Positions 32,844-43,390 of a stretch of 64,000 nucleotides of DNA are shown here, one piece after another. Location of the stretch: NCBI GenBank assembly GCA_023374025.1, contig SIJG01000015.1, positions 822,262 through 886,261 on the forward strand, written 5' to 3'. The notes below the pieces were generated by a model that worked only from the letters and a program-made list of their open reading frames with translations, was not told where the DNA came from and did not search any database. Origin of the DNA: Heterodera schachtii. Taxonomy: Eukaryota; Nematoda; Chromadorea; Rhabditida; Heteroderidae. The translations under genes and the position numbers were made by a program. Positions within the stretch are counted from its first letter, which is position 1. The number at the start of each line of letters is the position of its first letter.

Positions 32844-34234
32844 CAGGGCCTCAAAAGTCGGGAATTTGCCCATTCTCGAGAGTGGAAGTCAAGCGAAACT
32901 GAATTGCACGGTTGGTTAAAAATAGGTTTTTACGTCTTGGGTTCAAATCCACTTGCCTGTAAAATTTTTTTATACTTATTTTTTGGTGTTTTTTGGGCCA
33001 CTGACCACGAATTTGTCATCCATTTCGCCCAATTTCGAATCCCCTGACCCGAACCCGAACAAAAACCAATTTTAAAATGAAACGATTATTTTTTAAAATT
33101 TATTTTTGGTCATTTTTTGGTTAACCCCCACCATTGTAATCTCTATTCCTTTCTTGAATCAAATTTTAGAATTTTGTAAAATGAGTTTTTGGTTCGGTGA
33201 TGCGACATTTGCGGCGCTGACATTTGCGGCGCTGACACTTGCGGCGCCGACAGATGCGGCGCCCAGTCAAAGCGACACTTGCGGCGCAGTCACTTGCGGC
33301 GCCCAGTCAAAATGACATTTGCGGCGCAGAATTAAATGACCCCAAAAATTATTTAAACTAAATTTTTGATTAAAAAAACATTTGTTTAATCACACTTTCA
33401 ATCTATTTCTTCAAAGTTCGTAAATTTCAGTGCATTCGGGATCAAAAACCAGATTTTTAACATTTTTTGAGGCACTCAAAAAACTTTTGGGAACTGGACG
33501 GGGGGAGAAGGTCCGGCGGTTCCGACAGGCGCCGCCGGGGGAAAATCTTAAGAATTTCTAATGAATTTTGTTAGGAATTAACCAAATTTTTCAGAAATTT
33601 CCCTCTTTTAGATGAAAATAAGGCACTACCCCCAAATCAGAACATTTCTTAGAAATAAGGACATATAGAAACCTTGGATTAGGTTGAAGAATTCTTGTTA
33701 ATGTGTCATTGTTAAATATTAAACTATTAAAATAACAATCTGTTAACTTAAATAAATTGTTCAAATTTTTGGGGTCATTTAATTCTGCGCCGCAAATGTC
33801 ATTTTGACTGGGCGCCGCAAGTGACTGCGCCGCAAGTGTCGCTTTGACTGGGCGCCGCATCTGTCGGCGCCGCAAGTGTCGTCGCCGCAAGTGTCGGCGC
33901 CGCAAGTGTCACGCCGCAAGTGTCTGCGCCGCAAGTGTCGCTTTGACTGGGCGCCGCAAATGTCTGCGCCGCAAGTGTCAGCGCCGCAAATGTCAGCGCC
34001 GCAAATGTCGGCCAATCTTTGGTTCGAGTCTGCGTCAGGGGTTCATAATTGGGCGAAATGGATGCATAATTCGTGGTCAGTGGCCCAAAAAATACCAAAA
34101 AAAGTATAAAAGATTTCACAGGCAAGTGGATTTGAACCAATGGCGCAAAAACCCTTTTTTAACCGACCGTGCAACTCAGTTTCGCTTGATTTCCTCTGTC
34201 GAGAATGGCTAAATTCCCAACTTTTGAGGCCCTG
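32844..34234. mobile_element. Larger inverted-repeat element, CAGGG/CCCTG ends
   Basis: It starts CAGGGCCTCAAAAGT and ends ACTTTTGAGGCCCTG. The inverted repeats extend about 210 bp inward (32844-33055 against 34030-34234), sharing AAGCGAAACTGA, GGTTAAAAA, TTCAAATCCACTTGCCTGT and GACCACGAAT. The ends look hAT-like, but I see no clear 8-bp target duplication. Each arm holds a GGTTCAAATCC-type tRNA B-box-like sequence. It is interrupted by the foldback element at 33197-34017. A related fragment lies at 59220-59330. Confidence 0.65.
33197..34017. mobile_element. Foldback/MULE-like element 3 (GACATTTGCGGCG arrays)
   Basis: An 821-bp element flanked by the 9-bp direct repeat TTTGGTTCG (33188-33196 and 34018-34026). 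The terminal inverted repeats consist of tandem GACATTTGCGGCGC-type units (about 8 units left, 14 right), with the AGTCAAAnnGACA phrase inside. The middle is AT-rich with a GC-rich patch at 33498-33540 related to 41840-41870. No transposase is present. Iterated terminal repeats with 9-bp duplications recall Drosophila FB and Mutator-like elements. Confidence 0.8.
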
Positions 34235-36610
34235 TAACTCTTGAAGGAGGAAAATGCACCGCTAAGATTAAAAATTCACAATAGAAGTCGACCCTTCTCT
34301 ATTCAATGGTATATCACAAATTCATTAAATTTTTGTACCGGGAATATTGTTGCCGAAGATTTGATCCAAATAATTCTTCCGATAAATAAATTAAAATTAA
34401 AATTTGTGGAATTCCAAGGATATCTTCAACTTTGGGCAAGTTCGGAAAACATTATCAAATTTTTTGCTTAGCTTCTCTCAGCCCACCTCCATCCGGCCTA
34501 AACATTCTCACCACCACATGGGGAACATTTTAATTGTTTAAGCCGATCTGTGGTCCTTGTGGATGGCTACCGTGGCATTTGTCCACGTCAAAATAGGGGA
34601 AATGGATGAATGCCAAGAATGATTGTGTGATTGGGTGGCACAGCCAATGCGAGTGTTTCCGGTTATGGCACTTCAGTTGGCTGGCGGACGCCACGCCTCT
34701 CCCAGCGCCGGCAGGGCAAAAGTTGTTAGTGCCGTAAATGTTAAGCCGCCGGAATGGTTGGATTGTCGAAGGAGCGGCGACAAGCAGCTGTTTCTAACAG
34801 TGCAATTCTGCGAATGCCAAAAAATATTGTTCTTTCTGTTCGTTTACGTATGCATTTCCTGGCATTCGGCAACATATGACCAGCAGCGGTGAATTCAGTA
34901 CCAGTGGGCTATGAGAATCGAGAATAGTATTGCCGAGGATTCTCGAATTTTCGGTTCAAATATGTGGAACGGTGCAACATTTGTAAAAATTTAATTTGAA
35001 AGATTTTTAGATTTTTTGAGTCCTAGAAATTCAGGGGATACCTTCAACCTTGGGCAAGTTTGGAAAACATAATTTTAATTCTTAAATTTTTTTTGCCAAA
35101 TCTTTCACACTCAGCTCCCTGAGCCTTATCAGCCTCTCTACTCACAGAGGAACTTTTTCATTGTCCATGCCACTTTTGTGGTCTTTGTGGATGGATACGA
35201 TATCATTTATGCCCTTCTGAAATGGGCACAATGGATGCCAAGAATGAATGTCTGGGTGGGTGGCACAGCCAATTCGATCTCTTTTTTAGGGTGTATTTTT
35301 AAAAATTTACAAAAAAAAAGTCGATATTTAAAGGTGTTTTTTTCGCTTTTTTGCATTTTTCTTGTGAAAATTTGCCAAAAATGGCCAAAGATTTATTCCC
35401 GAAAACACCCAAAATTTGATTTATATGGACTAAAAACTTTCACCAAATCAAAAAATTTTAATATAGAAATGCTATTTTTGAGCCCCTTTCTTCATAGCAT
35501 ATGCGCAAAAAAATATGTTAATCCATATAATTTATAACCCTAGTCATTACACATTGCACATTGAAAATAAATCAGATTTGTCCTGAAAATTGGAGATAGC
35601 CTCAGAAAATGCCCAAATATACACCAAAATTTGAAAATAATTTTTTAAATTCTCAGAAACCATGTAATTATAGGACAACACAAAATACTAATTGTTTATT
35701 AAATTTTTAAATTTTTTTCTTTCGAAGCGGGGGGGGGGGGGTTGACAACAATACCTAGTAAAAAAATTTCATTTATATTTTTAAGATAAACGAATTCTCA
35801 GTCTTCATATATCTTTAAAATAAAAGTACACTGAAAATTTAATAAATTATCTTTTCTATCAAATGTGGCGAGTTATGAATGCACCAAAGTTAGACGTGAT
35901 CTGCTGCTTTCACGGAAGGTCAAGAAAAAATATTTTCAAAATTCTCACACGTTTGCTTAATATTTCCCATTTAGATTTGAATGACTAAAAAGCTATGGGT
36001 TTCCCGAGACGGCCAGATTTAGATGTTCTTATACAGCGGCAAATTACGTTATTTACTTGTACTTAGAGCTAAGTGAATGCGAGCTTGGTTGTTCGGATTG
36101 AAACTTTTGTGCACTTGTTATGCCTCGCAAGCCGAACAAAAATTCTCTTAAATTATAATATAAAAATTTTGTCGGTTAAGAAAAACATTTTTTGGTGTTT
36201 TTTTAAAACTGTTTTTCGGGTTTTTGTTCTAATTGTAGGTTTTTATTTTTAGAGCCAAAAAGCCTAACAAATCGATTTTGGCATTTTGTCCGAAAACAGT
36301 AAAAAAAAAATGCAAAAACACGAAACACCCCTAAGAAATGTCCAAGAATTATTCTCCTAAACATTGATTTTTCAACATTTTAAAAAACTGTCAAAAATTT
36401 TAAAATTTTTTTAGCAATTATATTTTATTGGCACTTTGTTTTCACGAAAAATACAATTTACTAGTAAAAGTATAAAATTCGGAAAAATTTTTTTATGAAC
36501 ATTAATGAATGCTTTAAGGAGACAATTAAAAAGGAAAAAGACGACACATAAAAGGAGAAAAACAAATAAAACAAAACAATAATCCATAAGCTAATATCTA
36601 AAAATAAAAA
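34235..36610. other. No gene; dispersed repeat modules
   Basis: 34410-34890 and 34990-35280 are modules of the compound dispersed repeat (copy 3, partly duplicated). 35545-35625 (CAGATTTGTCCTGAAAATTG) recurs at 63765-63835 and weakly at 63920-63960. 35730-35741 is a G run. The remainder is AT-rich without a supportable frame. Confidence 0.6.
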
Positions 36611-36614
36611 AAAT

Positions 36615-37420
36615 TATACAAATATATGTTTCCATCGTATTAAGGTGCGTTGAGTGATTTTCAAAAATTCAGCAATTTCTTTATCACTCAAAGACGGATT
36701 TGCTTTCTTTATTTTAAAATAATCATTCATTTTCGTCATTCTTTCTTTATCCGAGTAGCGAATTTCAGCTAAAATAATAAAATAAAATAATTAACATTAA
36801 ACAAAATAAAGAAATTTACTTTTTCTCATTTCAATGCCAAATTCCTTTTTCTATTTAACCAAGGTATTTTCGCCAATGCCCAACTCTTTCGCAAATTGTT
36901 TCTGTTTTCCATTTTCGGACATTCTTTTAAATTCATCAATTCGTGCAATAAATTCCTTCTTTTTCATTTCGTAATAATTTTTGCCATTTTTTAAATTTAA
37001 TCCAAATTTTTTTTTCCATTTGTAAATTTTTGGTCGATTAATTCCCAATTTTTCTGCAATTTTTTGCTCAATTTTATTCCAAACTTTTGCCGAATATTCC
37101 CCCCTTTTCTTCATTCCTTTTTTTACTGCGTGAAATTTATGAATGATTTCGCATTTTTGTTCATCATTGAATTGATCACTGGTCTGATCATTGCCAATTG
37201 AATCTTCAAAATTTAATTCATTTTGATCATTTTTCCAATTTGAATTTTGATCATTTTGCCAATTTGAATTTTGATCAATTGCCCATCCTTGGCCAAATAT
37301 TTCAGCAAAAGTCGGCCGAATTTTCCAATTCTTTTTACACCATTCATTAACTGAGAAAGTTTTGTCAGTTGAGCTGATTATGAATAATAATAGCAAAGAA
37401 ATTATATAATAAAATTCCAT
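36615..37420 (-). pseudogene. Multi-HTH family, copy G (two lesions)
   Basis: A class-II leader MEFYYIISLLLLFIISSTDK, then FAEIFGQGW, a linker with a duplicated DQNSNW unit, HTH 1 (EKLGINRPKIYKWKK) and most of HTH 2 (AKELGIGENTLVK). The Trp codon of the RKWKKEFGI signature is then TAG (near 36856), and exon 2 (36768-36615) has a 1-bp T deletion in the conserved LKIS region, giving an early stop. Either lesion removes HTH 3. A protein of 189 residues with a signal peptide and about 1.7 HTH units could still be made. The upstream flank is class II. Confidence 0.85.
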
Positions 37421-38055
37421 TATATTAATTATATTTTTTATTTGTAATATTAAAATAAATAAATAATAATTATTCTCTTAGTTTTTCTGATTCTAATGAA
37501 ATTATATGCAATAAAACTCTGAGCATTCAAATTAAATAAATGCAAAATTTACTTAAAAAATCAAAAGGGCCAGTAAATATTATTTTATATAATTCTTATT
37601 TAATATTATTTTAAGAATTATCAAAAAAATCTTTTATAAAATCTGATATTTTTCTTTTCTGTTGAAAGATTAATTTTTGCCAAATTTTCCGTTTTTTTTT
37701 TGCATTTTATTTCAATAAAAATAATTATTTATTAAAATAATATTGTTTTCTAGGAAAACGGGCTTTATTTTTTAATTTTTTAATATATAAATAATTGAAC
37801 CTATAAAATCTTCTTTTAATATTTTGCGTAAATGAAAAGAAAAAACTTTGGCCAATTTTTGATGAAAAATATTTGACCAAACAATGGGAAAATGAAAAAA
37901 TTGAAGAAAATGAAACTGTTCAAAAGATTCAAATTATTATAATAATTGCCAAAATGATTTGAGTTTGGCTGATTCATTCCATTTGACCAGAATTGAAAAA
38001 AAGAAAGCATATTAATTTTTAAAATAAAATTAAGAACAAACTCCTTCATTAATTG
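37421..38055 (-). promoter_or_regulatory. Class-II upstream flank of copy G
   Basis: Conserved with 40926-41450, the inverse of 52277-52743, and in part 39627-39720. Next to the ATG it reads ATATAATTAATATAATGG after the leader, and further out AACTCTGAGCATTCAAATTA, CTTTTCTGTTGAAAGATT and AACCTATAAAATCTTCTTTT. It is unrelated to the class-I module, so the two leader classes have distinct upstream DNA. Confidence 0.45.
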
Positions 38056-38848
38056 ACAAATAAAATTACTGAATTTTTGTAAATTGGAAATGCCACTATA
38101 AACCAGGGTTATTATCGAAAATTTATTTTTCTAAATCAGAACATCAGGTCCAAATAATAAGATTTTAGAGTCAAAAATAAGAATATTTTGCAAAATTGCT
38201 TAAAAGCGGTTATTTTCAATTTATGCGATCAAAAATATTTTAATTTTTATTATATTTTAGCGATGCCCATTATGGATTTTAACAATTTTGGAAAAAATTA
38301 TTTATGAAAATAGGGCAATACCCCCAAATCAGAATATTTCTTAGAAATAGAATAAATGAGAGCCCTGCTATAAACTTAAAAAATAATTTAAATTTCTGTT
38401 GAAAATTACAAAAATGCAATGAATTTAAATAAATTTACATTTTATTTTTGGCTTAAAATTAGCGCTAAGAAGCCATGCGCTAAATTCAAACTCTTTACAG
38501 GGTATATTTAAAAATTGCAAAAATTTCGCCATTTATTTTTTGTCAAATAAATAATTTATTTTAATATTATTTTTTCCAATAACAAATTATTAGAAAAGCA
38601 TGAAATAGATAAAACACAAAAGGCCAATCATTATTATACCTGTAAATTCAAAATTTTTCTTATGATATTTTTACTTAAAGCGCTTTTTTCTTTTGTTCTA
38701 AGCTATTTTAGCATTTTAGAATTAACTAAATTAGCAACATTTGCGGAAATTAAAAAAATGCCAATTAAAAGTAAAGATCAAACAGATAAAAAGGCGAAAA
38801 AATAATTAAAGCACAATAATTTATAGGCTACTAGTAAAAATAAGAAAT
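38056..38848. repeat. 3' flank mirrored at 57504-58275
   Basis: The reverse complement matches 57504-58275. Landmarks are ATAAACCAGGGTTATTATCG, AATGATTGGCCTTTTGTG (as complement) and AGCGCTTTTTTCTTTTGTTC. It includes part of the CAATACCCCCAAATCAGAA repeat also present near 33630, 41960 and 51490. No gene. Confidence 0.8.
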
Positions 38849-38850
38849 AT

Positions 38851-39626
38851 TTACAATAATTTTTGTTTCCATCTTTTTAGAGTTCTTAATGAGATTTTCA
38901 AAAATTCAGCAATTTCTTTATCATTCAAAGATGGATTTGCTTTCTTCATTTTAAAATAATCATTCATTTTGCTTATTTTTTGTACTTTCGAATGAATTCC
39001 TTAAAAAATAATATAATTAATGGTAAAATTAATTTAAATTAAAATTTACCATTGTTCAATTTTATGCCAAATTCCTTTTTCCATTTTCTTAATGTTTCTT
39101 TGCCAATGCCCAATTCTTTCGCAAATTGTTTCTGTTTTCCTTTTTCGGACTTTCTTTTAAATTCATCAATTTGCTCAATAAATTCCTGTTTTTTCTTTTC
39201 ATAATAATTTTTATTATTTCTTAAATTTAGTCCAAATTCTTTTTTCCATTCATAAATTTTCTTTCGACTAATTCCCAATTTTTCTGCAATTTTTCTTTCA
39301 ATTTTATTACAAATTTTTGCCGAATATTTCCCATTTTTCTTAATTCCTTCTTTTATTGCGTGAAATTTATGAACAATTTCACATTTTTGCTGATCACTGA
39401 ATTGTTCATCGTTCTGATCATTGTCAATTGAATCCGCCAAATTTAATTCATTTTGATCCTTTTTCCAATTTGAGTTTTGATCACTTTCCCATCCTTGGCC
39501 AAATATTTCAGCAAAAGTCGGCCGAATTTTCCAATTCTTTTTACACCATTCATTAACTGAGAAAGTTTTGTCAGTTGAGCTGATTATGAATAATAATAGC
39601 AAAGAAATTATATAATAAAATTCCAT
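38851..39626 (-). CDS. Secreted multi-HTH family protein, copy H (intact)
   Basis: Complement(join(38851..38999,39050..39626)) with a 50-bp phase-1 intron gives 241 residues. It has a class-II leader (residues 1-23), FAEIFGQGW at about 38-46, a linker with DQNSNWKKDQNELN, HTH 1 at about 80-132 (EKLGISRKKIYEWKK), HTH 2 at about 145-187 (AKELGIGKETLRKWKK), and HTH 3 from exon 2 (KANPSLNDKEIAEFLKI, ending WKQKLL). Copy I lies 1,299 bp upstream with only a few residue differences (for example RPTF versus RLTF), so this is a recent tandem duplication including flanks. Confidence 0.82.
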
Positions 39627-40149
39627 TATATTAATTATATTTTTTATTTGTAATATTAAAGTAATAATAATTGGAAATAATGATGCATAAAAATCTGAGC
39701 ATTCAAATTAAATAATTGCAATATTTTTAACTAAAAATCAAAAATGGACAGGAAATTATTATTTTCATGTAATTATATGTAATTTAATTTAAACAACTAT
39801 CAAAAAAATATTTTTTTTTGCAAAAATTTCGCCATTTATTTTTTGTCAAATAAATAATTTATTTTAATATTATTTTTTCCAATAACAAATTATTAGAAAA
39901 GCATGAAATAGATAGAACACAAAAGGCCAATCATTATTATACCTGTAATTCAAAATTTTTCTTATTATATTTTTACTTAAAGCGCTTTTTTCTTTTGTTC
40001 TAAGCTATTTTAGCATTTTAGAATTAAAAATTAGCAACATTTGCGGCAATTAAAAAAATGCCAATTAAAAGTAAAGATCAAACAGATAAAAAGGCGAAAA
40101 AATAATTAAAGCACAATAATTTATAGGCTAATAGCAAAAAGAAGAAAAT
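39627..40149. repeat. Flank between tandem copies H and I
   Basis: It contains the start of the class-II upstream region of H and then the 3' flank of I, which repeats 38580-38850 almost exactly (AAATTATTAGAAAAGCATGA, AAAGTAAAGATCAAACAGAT). No gene. Confidence 0.85.
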
Positions 40150-40925
40150 TTATAAAAATGTTTGTTTCCATCTTTTTAGAGTTCTTAATGAGATTTTCAA
40201 AAATTCAGCAATTTCTTTATCATTCAAAGATGGATTTGCTTTCTTCACTTTAAAATAATCATTCATTTTGCTCATTTTTTGTACTTTCGAATGAATTCCT
40301 TAAAAAATAATATAATTAATGGTAAAATTAATTTAAATTAAAATTTACCATTGTTCAATTTTATGCCAAATTCCTTTTTCCATTTTCTTAATGTTTCTTT
40401 GCCAATGCCCAATTCTTTCGCAAATTGTTTCTGTTTTCCTTTTTCGGACTTTCTTTTAAATTCATCAATTTGCTCAATAAATTCCTGTTTTTTCTTTTCA
40501 TAATAATTTTTATTATTTCTTAAATTTAGTCCAAATTCTTTTTTCCATTCATAAATTTTCTTTCGACTAATTCCCAATTTTTCTGCAATTTTTCTTTCAA
40601 TTTTATTACAATTTTTTGCCGAATATTTCCCATTTTTCTTAATTCCTTCTTTTATTGCGTGAAATTTATGAACAATTTCACATTTTTGCTGATCATTGAA
40701 TTGTTCATCGTTCTGATCATTGTCAATTGAATCCGCCAAATTTAATTCATTTTGATCCTTTTTCCAATTTGAATTTTGATCACTTTCCCATCCTTGGCCA
40801 AATATTTCAGCAAAAGTCAGCCGAATTTTCCAATTCTTTTTACACCATTCATTAACTGAGAAAGTTTTGTCAGTTGAGCTGATTATGAATAATAATAGCA
40901 AAGAAATTATATAATAAAATTCCAT
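40150..40925 (-). CDS. Secreted multi-HTH family protein, copy I (intact)
   Basis: Complement(join(40150..40298,40349..40925)) with a 50-bp intron gives 241 residues and the same domain order as H. Differences from H include KNCNK for KICNK in HTH 1, FNDQQ for FSDQQ in the linker, and a different C-terminal tail. Exon 2 ends TGGAAACAAACATTTTTATAA (WKQTFL) where H has WKQKLL. Both frames are fully open with identical exon 1 length (577 nt), which is consistent with recent duplication and probable function. The upstream flank is class II. DNA binding is inferred from the HTH pattern and secretion from the leader. Confidence 0.82.
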
Positions 40926-42290
40926 TATATTAATTATATTTTTTATTTGTAATATTAAAATAATAAATAATAATTATTCTCTTAGTTTTTCTGATTCTAA
41001 TGAAATTATATGCAATAAAACTCTGAGCATTCAAATTAAATAAATGCAAAATTTACTTAAAAAATCAAAGAGGGCCAGTAAATATTATTTTATATAATTC
41101 TTATTTAATATTATTTGAACAATTATCAAAAAAATCTTTTATAAAATCTGATATTTTTCTTTTCTGTTGAAAGATTGATTTTTGCCAAATTTTCCGTTTT
41201 TTTCAATAAAAATAATTATTTATTATAATAATATTGTTTTCTAGAAAAAAGGGCTTTATTTTTAATTTTTTATTATATATAAATAATTGAACCTATAAAA
41301 TCTTTTTTAATATTTTGCGTAAAATAAAAAGAAAAAACTTTGGCCAATTTTTGATGAAAAATATTTGATCAAAGAATGGGAAAATGAAAAAATGGAAGAA
41401 AATGAAACTGTTCAAAAGATTCAAAATATTATAAGAATTGCCAAAATGTTTTGATTCAAGTAAAAATTTTCATGAAAAAAAAGAATAAATTTTGGGGGAT
41501 GAATTTTTGAGAAAATTTTTCCAATTTTTAGTGGTGTATTTTTTGAAATTATGAATAGTTATATAAAATGCATCTCAAAAGCCCCAAACCAAGTGGAACA
41601 CTATAAACCATGGCCAGTCCAAACAATAAGATTTTAGAGTCAAAAATAAGAACATTTTGCGAAATTGCTTAAACGAAGCGATTATTTTACAATTTATGCG
41701 ATCAAAAATATATTTAATTATTAATATTTTTTGCCGCCCATTATGGATTTTTTAACAATTTTAGAAAAAAAAATAAACACATCAAAAGCACGAGACTTTT
41801 TTTTACAGAACTTTTCTTCTAAAAAACTTTGGAAAACAGTGGGGGTCCGGCGGTGCCCGTCGCCGGGAAAAATTTTGGAAATTTGTTAGAAAATCTGTTA
41901 ACAAAATTTGTCAAAAAATACCAAAATTTACAAATTTTTTCAGTAATTTAGGAAAATAGTGCACTACACCGAAATCAGCAGAACATTTCTTTGAAGTAAA
42001 AACAATGAAAACACTGCTAAAAATTTAAAAAATTATTTAAATTTCGGTTGCAAATTACAGAAATGCAACGAATTTAAATAATTTACATTTTCTTTTGGCC
42101 AAACTTAAGAGCAAAAAAAAGAGACAGAAGAAGAAAGGGTGCCGAACCAAAATTTCAAAATATAAAACCAACCAAAAAACAATTTGCGGAAATTAAAAAT
42201 GCCAATTAAAAGAAAAATTCGAACAGATAAAAAGGCGAAAAAATAATGAAAGCACAATATTTCATAGGCTAATAGCAAAAAGAAGAAAAT
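40926..42290. repeat. Class-II flank and mirrored spacer, no gene
   Basis: 40926-41450 is the upstream flank of copy I. 41460-42290 mirrors 51180-51990, sharing TCAAAAGCACGAGACTTTTT, GGGTCCGGCGG and AACCAAAATTTCAAAATATA. The GTCCGGCGG patch near 41846 has relatives at 33510 and 51605. Confidence 0.8.
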
Positions 42291-42293
42291 TTA

Positions 42294-42375
42294 TAAAAAT
42301 GTTTTGTTTCCATCTTTTTAGAGTTCTTAATGAGATTTTCAAAAATTCAGCAATTTCTTTATCACTTTCGGTGAT
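42294..42375 (-). pseudogene. Multi-HTH family, exon-2 remnant J
   Basis: Only the end of exon 2 remains (DKEIAEFLKISLRTLKRWK), and an extra A after the WK codons shifts the normal terminus. It is cut off at 42375 by a TCGGTGATAAAAG sequence. Mirrored by remnant M at 51056-51175 with the same extra A. Confidence 0.8.
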
Positions 42376-42424
42376 AAAAGCTAATAGAAAAATTTATTGG
42401 AACTTTAATTGTTGGAGCCGTAAG

Positions 42425-43390
42425 TTATGAACACTGAACCGAAATCGTGGTGAGTCGTTCCACAAAAAAGCTCAGTGTGGGCGATCCACAAAAAAAGCTC
42501 AGTGTGGGCGATCCATAAAAAAGCTCATCATTTTCCGGAAGCCTATCGCACCACTTTTGGGGCACCAAAAGTGCCTGATCCGGAACCCGGACCGGCCCGG
42601 TTAAGAACAATTTTTTGTTCAGTTTTTCAAGGTCTATCTCCCAGGCCGAGTCTGGTTCTTGATCCATTCTCTTGGAGCCCGCCATGAGTCGGGCACATCT
42701 ACCGGAGGACCATCAGCCTCGCCCCCGACCCTGTCGATGGCCAACCCAAGCTAAGCTTGCCGGTACCAGCGGCTTTTTTGTACAGCTCGATGAGCTTACA
42801 AAACGGTATCAATGGCGCCCGGCTGTGTCTACTACAAATGGAGAAAATTGGCGAGAAGTGATGTGATAATTAAATTTATTTATTTACAAAGTTGTTCGTC
42901 AGGCCCGCCATAGATTAATTTGATTTCGCCTCAAAAACCACCCGAAAAATGGACCAAAAGGGGCCGAACAAGGAGACAAGAGCGAATCAGTCCAATCCTG
43001 GACATCCAAGTCACACTGATGTTGGGATTCAGTTGGAGGCAAAGGCAACAGCTGAAGAACACTTTGATAAACATACGCGACGTCACAACTGCCGGAGGGA
43101 TGGTTTTTTAGCGTCAACGCATGAAGTCAATGGCCTGCGACGACGACTTACAAGTCATGCTCGCTTTGAAGTGGTGAACAGCATGGATCAGTGAACGGTG
43201 CATCGAACACCTTCACCACGTTTTGAACAAACAGGTTGGACAGACTCAATTTCATAGTTCAAAAACCTATTTTTTGTTTTAGTCTGAGCTCTTCATGCGG
43301 TACAAGGGCGACGAACTGCTGCTGAAGATCGGAGAACACCAAACATTGCTCAATTCCATTTTCGACAGACAAATTGGATTTCTTTGATAA
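42425..43390 (+). pseudogene. Unrecognised gene remnant with two nonsense codons
   Basis: A plus-strand frame runs from about 42920 as ILDIQVTLMLGFSWRQRQQL and DVTTAGGMVF, then TAG, MACDDDLQVMLALKW, then TGA, then ISERCIEHLHHVLNKQ. A GT..TTTTAG intron (43243-43284) leads to a last exon encoding SELFMRYKGDELLLKIGEHQ and ending IFDRQIGFL with TGA. Continuity on both sides of the stops and a good terminal intron point to a real gene that has decayed. Upstream (42672-42866) an open segment may be an earlier exon. I do not recognise the family. Two copies of CTCAGTGTGGGCGATCCA lie at 42469-42512. Confidence 0.55.

Noticed and set aside
32880..32970. tRNA gene
   Set aside because: Only A- and B-box-like motifs are present. 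I cannot fold an acceptor stem or anticodon arm.
33197..33330. CRISPR-like array of regularly spaced repeats
   Set aside because: The units are contiguous without unique spacers, are inverted at the other end and are flanked by a target duplication, so this is a transposon terminus in a eukaryotic genome.
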